From the NCBI RefSeq assembly GCF_030246845.1, contig NZ_CP126889.1:4769001-4833000 (forward strand): a DNA stretch of 64,000 nucleotides. Reading direction: 5' to 3'. The notes below the pieces were generated by a model. It did no database searches. It was given only the letters and a program-made list of their open reading frames with translations, and was not told where the DNA came from. The DNA comes from Enhydrobacter sp. (GTDB taxonomy: Bacteria; Pseudomonadota; Alphaproteobacteria; Reyranellales; Reyranellaceae). The translations under genes were made by a program, and so were the position numbers. This document shows, piece by piece, positions 9,219-16,823 of the stretch. Each line of letters starts with the position of its first letter. Position 1 is the first letter of the stretch.

Positions 9219-9962
9219 TCAATAGGTGGCCCGGCCACCGGACAGGTCGAAGACCGATGCCGTGCTGAAGGTGCAGAGCGGCGAAGCGAGCCAGGCCACA
9301 AGCTCGGCCACTTCGCCGACCTCGCCGAAGCGGTTCATCGGGATCTTGGACAGCATGTACTGGATGTGCTGCTCGGTCATCTGGCTGAACAGCTCCGTCT
9401 TGACGACAGCGGGCGCCACGCAGTTCACCAGCACGCCCGATGTCGCGAGCTCCTTGCCGAGCGACTTCGTGAGCCCGATCACGCCTGCCTTCGAGGCCGA
9501 GTAGGCGGAGGCGTTGGGATTGCCTTCCTTGCCCGCGACCGAGGCGATGTTGACGATGCGCCCCCAGCCGCGCTTCGCCATGGCCGGCGCCAGCGCGCGG
9601 TTGCAAAGGAAGACGCCTGTCAGATTGATGTCGATCACCTGACGCCAGGCATCGACCGGGTATTGTACGAGAGTCGTGTTCGGGCCCGTGATGCCCGCAC
9701 TGGCGATCAGAATGTCGGGCACGGCCAGTTGCTGCTCGGTCGCGCCCAGGGCTTTGTCGATCGACTCTGCGCGGGTGACATCGACCTCGACGGCGATCGC
9801 GCCCTTCAATTCCTTTGCGGATTGCCGCGCGCGGTCGAGATCGCGGTCCCAGAGCGCCGCGCGGCCGCCATCGGCCACGATCCTGGCTGCGCAGGCAAGC
9901 CCGATGCCGCGCGCGCCCCCTGTGACAACGGCAACCCGCCCCTTGAACAAGCCGCCCGCCAT
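9219..9962 (-). CDS. SDR family oxidoreductase (FabG-like)
   Basis: A classical short-chain dehydrogenase of 247 residues. It shows the nucleotide-binding motif TGGARGIG, an ASAGITG version of NNAG, the catalytic Ser in NIASVAG and Tyr-Lys in YSASK. An Asp after beta-2 (LWDRDLDR) suggests NAD(H) preference. It looks like 3-oxoacyl-ACP reductase but sits with an amidase and not with fatty acid genes, so it may act on another hydroxy compound. Its ATG region is divergent from the AAA+ ATPase gene. Confidence 0.88.
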   Translation of the reverse strand: MAGGLFKGRVAVVTGGARGIGLACAARIVADGGRAALWDRDLDRARQSAKELKGAIAVEVDVTRAESIDKALGATEQQLAVPDILIASAGITGPNTTLVQYPVDAWRQVIDINLTGVFLCNRALAPAMAKRGWGRIVNIASVAGKEGNPNASAYSASKAGVIGLTKSLGKELATSGVLVNCVAPAVVKTELFSQMTEQHIQYMLSKIPMNRFGEVGEVAELVAWLASPLCTFSTASVFDLSGGRATY

Positions 9963-10071
9963 GGTTACCTCCCAACCGCTTGAATTGTCTGGCGATTCCC
10001 ACCATACCGGGCCATCGCCTCATCCGCTACACTTGCACTTTCGCATCACCCCGAGCGTTTCTGGGAGTTCC

Positions 10072-10995
10072 ATGCCTTCGCCCGTGCCGGCCTCGATCGA
10101 TGCCACTGTCGAGCTCTTGAAAGCCGGCGACTATATCGCCGACCGCAGCCTCGCCACCGTCCTTTACCTTGCCCTCAAGCTCGGCCGCCCGCTGTTTTGC
10201 GAAGGCGAAGCAGGCGTGGGCAAGACCGAGATCGCCAAGGTGCTGGCGAAGACGCTGAAGCGGCCGCTGATCCGCCTGCAGTGCTACGAAGGGCTCGACG
10301 TCTCGTCCGCCGTCTACGAGTGGAACTACTCGCGCCAGATGATCGAGATCCGGCTGGCCGAGGCGCAAGGCGTGCAGGATCGCTCCGAGCTCGAGTCCGA
10401 CATCTTCAACGAGCGCTTCCTGATTCGTCGCCCGCTGTTGGAGGCATTGCAGCCGCATACCGAGGGCGCGCCCATTCTGCTGATCGACGAGCTGGACCGT
10501 ACCGACGAGCCGTTCGAAGCCTATCTCCTGGAGGTGCTGTCCGACTTCCAGGTCACGATCCCCGAGCTCGGCACGATCAAGGCGGCGCAGACGCCCATCG
10601 TCGTCATCACCTCGAACCGCACCCGCGAGATCCACGACGCGTTGAAGCGGCGCTGCTTCTATCACTGGGTCGACTATCCCGACCTCAAGCGCGAGCTCGA
10701 GATCCTGAGAGTGAAGGCGCCGGGCGCCAGCGAGCGGCTGTCGCGCCAGGTCGTGGGCTTCGTCCAGGAGCTGCGCAAGCTCGATCTCTTCAAGTCGCCC
10801 GGCGTGGCCGAATCGATCGACTGGGCGACTGCGCTGTCGGAACTGAATGCCCTCGATCTAGACCCCAAGACGATCAACGACACGCTGGGCGTGCTGCTCA
10901 AGTACCAGGACGATATCCAGCGCCTGCAGGGCTCGGAAGCGGCGGATATCCTGCGCAAGGTGAAGGCCGACATCGCGGCGCAGCCGCTGGGGTAG
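10072..10995 (+). CDS. AAA+ ATPase, MoxR/CoxD-like
   Basis: A 307-residue MoxR-type ATPase, first gene of the molybdoenzyme maturation cluster. Walker A is GEAGVGKT (residues 45-52), Walker B ILLIDE (135-140), sensor-1 Asn N182 in TSNRTRE, and candidate arginine fingers in LKRRC near 192-194. In CO dehydrogenase systems CoxD is the homologue, acting with CoxE in maturation of the Mo-Cu active site; that role here is inference from the CoxE-like and XdhC-like genes downstream. Start ATG 10072 has GGGAG upstream; the longer frame to 9676 runs antisense to the SDR gene. Confidence 0.85.
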   Translation: MPSPVPASIDATVELLKAGDYIADRSLATVLYLALKLGRPLFCEGEAGVGKTEIAKVLAKTLKRPLIRLQCYEGLDVSSAVYEWNYSRQMIEIRLAEAQGVQDRSELESDIFNERFLIRRPLLEALQPHTEGAPILLIDELDRTDEPFEAYLLEVLSDFQVTIPELGTIKAAQTPIVVITSNRTREIHDALKRRCFYHWVDYPDLKRELEILRVKAPGASERLSRQVVGFVQELRKLDLFKSPGVAESIDWATALSELNALDLDPKTINDTLGVLLKYQDDIQRLQGSEAADILRKVKADIAAQPLG

Positions 10996-11043
10996 GGCTG
11001 CCCGCAGATGTTCATCCTCGTCATCTCAACGGCCCGGTCCGCG

Positions 11044-11110
11044 TCATCCCGAGCGCAGCGAGGGATCCCCGGTCGGCGTTGCGAAAGATGCCTCACTTCG
11101 TTCGGGATGA
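11044..11110. repeat. dispersed repeat, imperfect hairpin copy
   Basis: Positions 11044-11067 carry the core TCATCCCGAGCG...GAGGGATC, and 11094-11110 read its degenerate reverse complement (ending TTCGGGATGA), so transcripts could fold back. The same core occurs at 34380-34448 and 37964-37989. It fills the 143-base gap between the CoxD-like and CoxE-like genes and does not look coding. Confidence 0.7.
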
Positions 11111-11138
11111 TACGACGCAGCCACTACGGAAGGCCGTA

Positions 11139-12404
11139 ATGGACGCGCTGCCGCCCTCTGCGGCGGAACCGGCGCGCGGCGACCGCTCGGGTGGCGACAA
11201 GCTCGCCACCAACATCGTCCATTTTGCGCGGACGCTTCGTACGGCCGGGCTGCGTGTCGGTCCGGGGCAGGTGCTGCGGGCGATCGAGGCGGTCGAGGCG
11301 GCAGGACTCAAGAGCCGCGACGATTTCTACTGGACGCTCCATTCGGTGTTCGTGAACCGCCGCGACCAGCGCGAGATCTTCGACCAGGCCTTCCACGTCT
11401 ACTGGCGCAATCCGCGTCTCCTGGAGAAGATGATGGAGATGCTGCTGCCACAGGTCGGCGTGCCGGCCGAGGAGGACAAGCGCAAGCAGCTCAGTCGTCG
11501 CCTGCAGGAGGCCTTGCAGCCCGGGCATGGCGAATCGCCCGACGACAAGGAGAGCGAGCCGCCGGAGGTCGAGGTCGAAGCGACCTTCACCGTCTCCGAC
11601 CGCGAGGTGCTGCAGCACCGCGATTTCGAGCAGATGAGCCAGGCCGAGATCGACGAGGCTTTGCGCGCGATCTCGCGATTGCGCCTGCCGGTTCCCGAGC
11701 GGCGCACGCGCCGCTATCGCTCCGCCGTGCGCGGACCGCGGGTCGATTTCCGCGGATCGCTGCGCCGCGCACTGCGGCCGGAGGGGCTGATCGAGCTGCG
11801 TCGACGCGAGCCACGGCGGCGGCCGCCGCCGCTGGTGATCCTGTGCGACATTTCCGGCTCGATGGCGCGCTACACGCGGATGTTCCTGCATTTCATGCAC
11901 GCCATTACCAACGATCGTGACAGGGTCTTCTGCTTCACCTTCGGGACGCGGCTGTCGAATGTGACACGCGCGCTGCGCAATCGCGACGTGGACATCGCAT
12001 TGCAAAAGGCCTCCGCGCAGGTCGAGGACTGGTCGGGCGGCACGCGCATCGGCCAGGCGCTGCACGAGTTCAACAATCGCTGGTCGCGACGCGTGCTGGG
12101 GCAGGGCGCCATGGTATTGTTGATCACCGACGGGCTCGACCGCGAAGGCGCGGCCGGGCTCGCCGAGGAAATGGAGCGGCTCCACAAGTCGTGCAGCCGC
12201 CTTATCTGGCTCAACCCGCTCTTGAGATACGGCGGTTACGAACCCAAGTCTCAAGGAAACAAGGCGATGCTGCCGCATGTCGACGAATTCCGGCCGGTGC
12301 ATAATCTCGAAAGCCTGGGCGGGCTGATCGCGGCGCTGGACGTGAAAAGCCACGCTGCCGACAAGCGGCTCTCGAACTGGCAAGCGGAACTGCGCAAGGA
12401 GTAA
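11139..12404 (+). CDS. VWA domain protein, CoxE-like
   Basis: This 421-residue protein has a C-terminal von Willebrand A domain with MIDAS motif DISGS (237-241) and a basic, proline-rich linker (about 185-232) before it. Together with the preceding MoxR-type ATPase it forms the usual ATPase/VWA pair, thought to be a metal-dependent chaperone; CoxE does this in carbon monoxide dehydrogenase maturation. No signal peptide or membrane segment is seen, so it is cytoplasmic. The ATG at 11139 is chosen because the longer frame to 10197 is out of frame through the ATPase gene. Confidence 0.85.
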   Translation: MDALPPSAAEPARGDRSGGDKLATNIVHFARTLRTAGLRVGPGQVLRAIEAVEAAGLKSRDDFYWTLHSVFVNRRDQREIFDQAFHVYWRNPRLLEKMMEMLLPQVGVPAEEDKRKQLSRRLQEALQPGHGESPDDKESEPPEVEVEATFTVSDREVLQHRDFEQMSQAEIDEALRAISRLRLPVPERRTRRYRSAVRGPRVDFRGSLRRALRPEGLIELRRREPRRRPPPLVILCDISGSMARYTRMFLHFMHAITNDRDRVFCFTFGTRLSNVTRALRNRDVDIALQKASAQVEDWSGGTRIGQALHEFNNRWSRRVLGQGAMVLLITDGLDREGAAGLAEEMERLHKSCSRLIWLNPLLRYGGYEPKSQGNKAMLPHVDEFRPVHNLESLGGLIAALDVKSHAADKRLSNWQAELRKE

Positions 12405-12409
12405 AGACC

Positions 12410-12730
12410 ATGAGCGACGCGCTGGAAGTCCTGGATCAGGTCGGCAAGTGGAAGGCCTCCGGCAAAGGCGTGGCCGTCGCGACGGTGATCACGACCTGGG
12501 GCTCCTCGCCGCGGCCCGTCGGCAGCCAGCTCGCGGTCGACGACAGCGGCGCCATGGTGGGCTCCGTCTCGGGCGGCTGCATCGAGGGCGCCGTCGTCAA
12601 GGAGGCGCTCGCCTCGATCGCCGACGGCAAGCCGCGACTCCTCGATTTCGGCGTCACCGACGAGCAGGCCTGGGATGTCGGCCTCGCCTGCGGCGGCAAG
12701 GTGCAGGTGTTCGTCGAGAAGGTGAGCTGA
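12410..12730 (+). CDS. XdhC/CoxI family protein, N-terminal-domain type
   Basis: A short 106-residue member of the XdhC family consisting only of the N-terminal domain, with VATVITTWGSSPRPVGSQLAV and the conserved GSVSGGCIEGAV containing a cysteine. XdhC binds molybdenum cofactor and helps its sulfuration before insertion into xanthine dehydrogenase. Here the function is split: the Rossmann domain is on the next gene. AAGGAG precedes the ATG by nine bases, five bases after the CoxE-like stop. Confidence 0.85.
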   Translation: MSDALEVLDQVGKWKASGKGVAVATVITTWGSSPRPVGSQLAVDDSGAMVGSVSGGCIEGAVVKEALASIADGKPRLLDFGVTDEQAWDVGLACGGKVQVFVEKVS

Positions 12731-12733
12731 CCG

Positions 12734-13462
12734 ATGAAGAGCGAAACCTTGAAGGCGCTGCAGGATGCCCGCACCGACCGGCGCGCGGTGGTGCTCGCGA
12801 CGCGGCTGAGCGACGCGGCCGAGGCGTTGGTCTACCCCGATCGCGCCGACGGCGAGCTGGCGGGCGATGCGACGCTCGTCGCGGCCGCGCGTCGCGCGAT
12901 GAAGATCGGCCGCAGCGAGACGGTCGATCTCGCGGGCCAGAAGGTTTTCCTCAACGTCTACGTTCCGCCCGCTCGGCTCATCATCGTGGGTGCCGTGCAC
13001 ATCGCGCAGTCGCTGGCGCCGATGGCGTCGCTGATGGATTTCGATGTGACGGTCGTCGATCCACGCCGCGCCTTCGCGACCGACGCGCGCTTTCCCGGTG
13101 TGAAAGTGATGCAGGAATGGGCGGACGAGGCCTTCGAAAAGATGGGCCTTGACGGCTCGACCGCGGTCGTGACGCTGACGCACGATCCCAAGCTCGACGA
13201 TCCGGCGCTGGAGGCGGCGCTCAGGTCCGATGTCTTTTATGTCGGCGCGCTCGGCAGCAAGCGGACGCATGCCAAGCGCAAGGAACGGCTGATCGACGCC
13301 GGCATCACCGAGGAGCAATTCGCGCGCATCCACGGTCCGGTCGGCCTCAACATCGGCGCGAGGTCGCCGGCGGAGATTGCGGTCTCGATCCTGGGGCAGA
13401 TCATAGAAGTGCGCGCGCGCCGGCTGGAAGCCTTGGCCGCGCCTAAGGCCGCGGCAGCATGA
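12734..13462 (+). CDS. XdhC/CoxI family protein with Rossmann domain
   Basis: A 242-residue XdhC-family protein. An N-terminal part (1-75) is followed by a C-terminal Rossmann-like domain beginning RLIIVGAVHIAQSL (81-94) and ending with the family run YVGALGSKRTHAKR and GLNIGARSPAEIAVSILGQI. In XdhC this domain takes part in Mo-cofactor handling. The usual G-x-G-H is G-A-V-H here. Its TGA overlaps the ATG of the next gene by four bases (ATGA), so the proteins are translated together. Confidence 0.85.
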   Translation: MKSETLKALQDARTDRRAVVLATRLSDAAEALVYPDRADGELAGDATLVAAARRAMKIGRSETVDLAGQKVFLNVYVPPARLIIVGAVHIAQSLAPMASLMDFDVTVVDPRRAFATDARFPGVKVMQEWADEAFEKMGLDGSTAVVTLTHDPKLDDPALEAALRSDVFYVGALGSKRTHAKRKERLIDAGITEEQFARIHGPVGLNIGARSPAEIAVSILGQIIEVRARRLEALAAPKAAAA

Positions 13463-15123
13463 GGTTCGGAGACACCCCGATCGAGGAAGCCAGAGGCGCC
13501 ATCCTGGCTCATAGCTGGCGCGCGAACGGCATCAATTTTGCCAAGGGGCGCTTGCTCACCGACGACGATATTTCCAAGCTCAAGGCCTTGGGTGTCGAGG
13601 CGGTTGTCGCCGCGCGCCTGGATCCCGACGACGTCCACGAAGACGAAGCCGCCGCCACGGTGGCGAAGGTGCTGGCCGGGGAGGGGATCGAAGTCACGGC
13701 ACCCTTCACAGGGCGCTGCAATCATTTCGCGCGCGAGGCCGGCCTCGCGGTGATCGATCCCCGGCGCATCGACGAGCTGAACGAGCTCGACGAAGCAGTG
13801 ACCGTCGCCACCCTTCCGCCGTTTGCGCGCGTGACGCCGCGACAGATGGTGGCCACCGTCAAGATCATTCCCTATGCCGCGCCGCGCGCGGCCGTCTCGC
13901 GCGCGGTCGAGGTGGCGAAGGCCGCGAACCGGCCGCTGGTCTCGGTGGCGCCGTTCCGGCCGATGCGGGCCGGCCTGGTGCAGACGAGGCTCGCCGGCAC
14001 CCGCGACAAGGTGCTCGACAAGGCCGTCGGGACGACCGGCAAGCGGCTCGCCTCGCTTGGCAGTATGCTGGTCGGCGAGCGCCGTTGCGGCCACGACGCG
14101 GCGGCCATCGCCGCCGCGCTGACGGAGCTGAAGGAGGAGGGGTGCGATCTCTTCCTGATTGCCGGTGCCTCGGCGATCGTCGATCGTCACGATGTGGTGC
14201 CGTCGGGCATCGTCCAGGCGGGCGGCACGGTCACCCATTTCGGCCTGCCGGTGGATCCCGGCAATCTGCTGCTGACCGGCGAGCTCGACGGCAAGCCGGT
14301 GTTGGGCTTGCCCGGCTGCGCGAAGTCGCCGAAATACAACGGCTTCGACATGGTGCTGGAGCGCCTGGCCGCGCGCCTGCCGGTCGGTCGCGCCGAATTG
14401 GTGCGCATGGGAGCAGGCGGCCTGCTGGCCGAGATCTCGACCCGTCCTCAGCCCCGCGACGAGGGCGATGGCGAGGAGGCCGGCCCGCAGCAGGCGCCGC
14501 GCGTCGCCATCGTGATCCTGGCCGCCGGTCGCTCCACCCGCATGGGCGGCCCCAACAAGCTGCTCGCGGACGCGAATGGCGCGCCGCTGGTCGTGCATGC
14601 CGTCAAAGCGGCATCGAGTTCGCAGGCGGTCGAGGTCGTGGTCGTGCTGGGCCACATGGCCGACGAGGTGAGAAAGGTCATCGAAGGCGCTGTTCCAGCC
14701 GAGTCGAAGCTGCGCTTCGTCATCAATCCCGACTTCGCCGGCGGCCTCAGCACGTCGGTGCGAACCGGCATCGGCGCACTGGGCAAGAATATCGACGCGG
14801 CCGTCGTTCAGCTCGGTGACATGCCCGCGGTCAACACCGCGCTGCTGGACCGGCTGCTGGCCGCCTTCAATCCGGTCGAAGGCCGCTCGATCTGCGTTCC
14901 GACGGTCCGCGGCAAGCGCGGCAATCCGGTGCTGTGGGACCGACGCTTCTTCGCGGAGATGGCCAATCTCTCCGGCGACAGCGGCGCCAAGCACCTGATC
15001 GGCGAGCATGCCGATCTCGTCTGCGAGGTCGAGATGGCAGGCGAGGCGGCCCTCACCGACATCGACACGCCGGAGGCGCTGGCGGCGTTCAGGGCCGGAG
15101 GAACAGTGCAGAGTCCGCCATGA
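13459..15123 (+). CDS. molybdopterin-binding domain/nucleotidyltransferase fusion (MoeA-like plus MocA/MobA-like)
   Basis: A 554-residue fusion. Residues 1-330 resemble a molybdopterin-binding domain (MoCF-type), including LFLIAGASAIVDRHDVVP and GLPVDPGNLLL then LGLPGCAKSPKYNGFD. After an acidic linker (about 332-346) comes a nucleotidyltransferase with the GTP/CTP-binding motif LAAGRSTRMGGPNK (354-367) and QLGDMPAV. MocA makes molybdopterin cytosine dinucleotide for xanthine dehydrogenase family enzymes; the context with XdhC proteins favours that over MGD synthesis, but nucleotide choice is inference. It overlaps its neighbours by four bases at both ends. Confidence 0.85.
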   Translation: MRFGDTPIEEARGAILAHSWRANGINFAKGRLLTDDDISKLKALGVEAVVAARLDPDDVHEDEAAATVAKVLAGEGIEVTAPFTGRCNHFAREAGLAVIDPRRIDELNELDEAVTVATLPPFARVTPRQMVATVKIIPYAAPRAAVSRAVEVAKAANRPLVSVAPFRPMRAGLVQTRLAGTRDKVLDKAVGTTGKRLASLGSMLVGERRCGHDAAAIAAALTELKEEGCDLFLIAGASAIVDRHDVVPSGIVQAGGTVTHFGLPVDPGNLLLTGELDGKPVLGLPGCAKSPKYNGFDMVLERLAARLPVGRAELVRMGAGGLLAEISTRPQPRDEGDGEEAGPQQAPRVAIVILAAGRSTRMGGPNKLLADANGAPLVVHAVKAASSSQAVEVVVVLGHMADEVRKVIEGAVPAESKLRFVINPDFAGGLSTSVRTGIGALGKNIDAAVVQLGDMPAVNTALLDRLLAAFNPVEGRSICVPTVRGKRGNPVLWDRRFFAEMANLSGDSGAKHLIGEHADLVCEVEMAGEAALTDIDTPEALAAFRAGGTVQSPP

Positions 15124-16340
15124 GTTTCGACGTCGCCTTTGTTCGCCGCCAGTTTCCGATCCTGTCGGAGATCATCGATGGCCGGCCCATTCACTATCTC
15201 GACAACGGAGCTTCGGCGCAGAGCCCTTTGGCCGTCCTCGATGCCGTGCGCGCCTACGAGACGACCGGCCGCGCCAACGTCCTGCGCGGCGTCCATCGCC
15301 TGGCCGAGCGCGCCACCGAGGCCTACGAGAATGCCCGCGCCGAGGTCGCGAAGTTCCTGGGCGTGCAGCCCCTGGAGATCGTCTTCACCGGCGGCTGCAC
15401 GGCAGCGATCAACCTCGTGGCCTATTCCTACGGCCAGTTGCTGAAGCCCGGTGACCGCATCCTGCTCTCGGAGCTGGAGCACCATTCCAATATCGTGCCC
15501 TGGCAGCTTCTGCGCCAGAGAAGCGGCGTCGAGCTCGACATGGTGCCGGTAACGGCCGACGGCCGCATCGACCTCGCTGCGCTGCCAGGCTTGCTGACCG
15601 ACAAGACGAAGCTCGTTTCTCTTGCGCATGTCTCGAACGTGACCGGCGCGCTGCTGGACGTGCGGGCAGTCGTCGAGGCGGCGAAGGCCGTCGGCGCCAA
15701 AGTGATGCTGGACGGCGCCCAGCGCGCCCCGCACGGTCCGCTCGATCTCGCCGGACTCGGGATCGATTTCTATGCCTTCGCCGGCCACAAGGCCTATGGC
15801 CCGAACGGCATCGGCGTGCTGTGGGCGAGGCCCGAGCTTCTGGAGGCGATGCCGCCGTTCCATGGCGGCGGCTCGATGATCGGCCGCGTGACGCTCGCGG
15901 AGACGACCTGGGCCCCGCCGCCGCGCCGGTTCGAGGCCGGCACGCCGCCGATCGGCCCGGCCATCGGCCTCGGGGCGGCCTGCAAATGGATGGCGGCGCT
16001 CGACTGGAGCGCAGCCCACGACCACGAGATGGCGCTGGTGCAGCGGCTGATGGACGGCCTGCAAGAGATCGACGGAACACGCCTTCTCGGGCCGGCCAGC
16101 CTGCAGAACCGCTATCCCGTCGTGTCCTTCATGCTCGACGGCGTGCATCCGCACGATGTGGCGCAGACCCTCGATGCTTTCGGCGTGGCGGTTCGGGCCG
16201 GCCATCACTGCGCGCAACCGCTGATGGATCGTTTCGATCTCGACGGCACGACTCGCGCCTCGATGGCGCCTTACAACGACAACGACGATATCGATGCCCT
16301 GCTGGCCGGCGTCCGGCACGCAGCGAAGACCCTGCGATGA
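15120..16340 (+). CDS. cysteine desulfurase, SufS-like
   Basis: A class V PLP aminotransferase-fold enzyme of 406 residues. Visible residues are H121-H122 in ELEHHSN, D198 and Q201 around DGAQ, the PLP lysine K224 in AGHKAYGPNG, and the sulfur-accepting cysteine C364 in RAGHHCAQP. It takes sulfur from cysteine to give alanine and a persulfide. In this cluster it could supply sulfur for the terminal sulfido ligand of a Mo-hydroxylase or feed the Fe-S scaffold encoded next. The ATG overlaps the previous stop (ATGA), as does its own stop with the next start. No sufBCD genes are present. Confidence 0.88.
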   Translation: MSFDVAFVRRQFPILSEIIDGRPIHYLDNGASAQSPLAVLDAVRAYETTGRANVLRGVHRLAERATEAYENARAEVAKFLGVQPLEIVFTGGCTAAINLVAYSYGQLLKPGDRILLSELEHHSNIVPWQLLRQRSGVELDMVPVTADGRIDLAALPGLLTDKTKLVSLAHVSNVTGALLDVRAVVEAAKAVGAKVMLDGAQRAPHGPLDLAGLGIDFYAFAGHKAYGPNGIGVLWARPELLEAMPPFHGGGSMIGRVTLAETTWAPPPRRFEAGTPPIGPAIGLGAACKWMAALDWSAAHDHEMALVQRLMDGLQEIDGTRLLGPASLQNRYPVVSFMLDGVHPHDVAQTLDAFGVAVRAGHHCAQPLMDRFDLDGTTRASMAPYNDNDDIDALLAGVRHAAKTLR

Positions 16341-16744
16341 GCGACCGGCTTTACCAGGAGCGCATCGTGGCGCTTGCCAAGGCGAAGACGGGAGCGGGCA
16401 AGCTCGCGTCGCCGACGAAGTCGGCACGCCGCGACAACCCGCTGTGCGGCGATCGCGTGAGCATCGACGTCACGCTGGACGGCGAGGGGAAGATCGCGGA
16501 GATCGCCCATCAGGTGCGCGGCTGCCTGCTCTGCCAGGCCTCGGCATCGGCGCTGGCATCGGTCGTCGTCGGGCGCGATGCGGCCGGCGTCGCCGATCTC
16601 CGGCATGACGCCGAGCGGGCAATCGGTCGGAAAGTCGGCGAGCCACACGAGCCCTTCGTGGCCTTCGTCCCGGTGCGCGAACACAAGTCGCGCCATGAAT
16701 GCGTGCTGCTGCCGTTCGAGGCCCTCGAGGACGCGCTTTCCTAA
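16337..16744 (+). CDS. U-type iron-sulfur scaffold or sulfur-transfer protein, SufU/IscU-like
   Basis: This 135-residue protein is the partner of the preceding cysteine desulfurase. Scaffold residues are present: C37 with D39 in NPLCGDRV, C63 (and C66) in VRGCLLCQ, and C122 in KSRHECVLLPFEAL. The KSR-x2-C run is typical of SufU, which either assembles Fe-S clusters or accepts persulfide sulfur. The start overlaps the desulfurase stop (ATGA), implying stoichiometric production. It closes the molybdoenzyme maturation cluster, 79 bases before a differently themed gene. Confidence 0.85.
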   Translation: MSDRLYQERIVALAKAKTGAGKLASPTKSARRDNPLCGDRVSIDVTLDGEGKIAEIAHQVRGCLLCQASASALASVVVGRDAAGVADLRHDAERAIGRKVGEPHEPFVAFVPVREHKSRHECVLLPFEALEDALS

Positions 16745-16823
16745 ACTTTCCCCGCGCCTGCCGCGGTTGTGTCATAGTCCCGGATCACCGTTGCGGCGAT
16801 TAGAGTTTCCGGGGGGAGACCTC

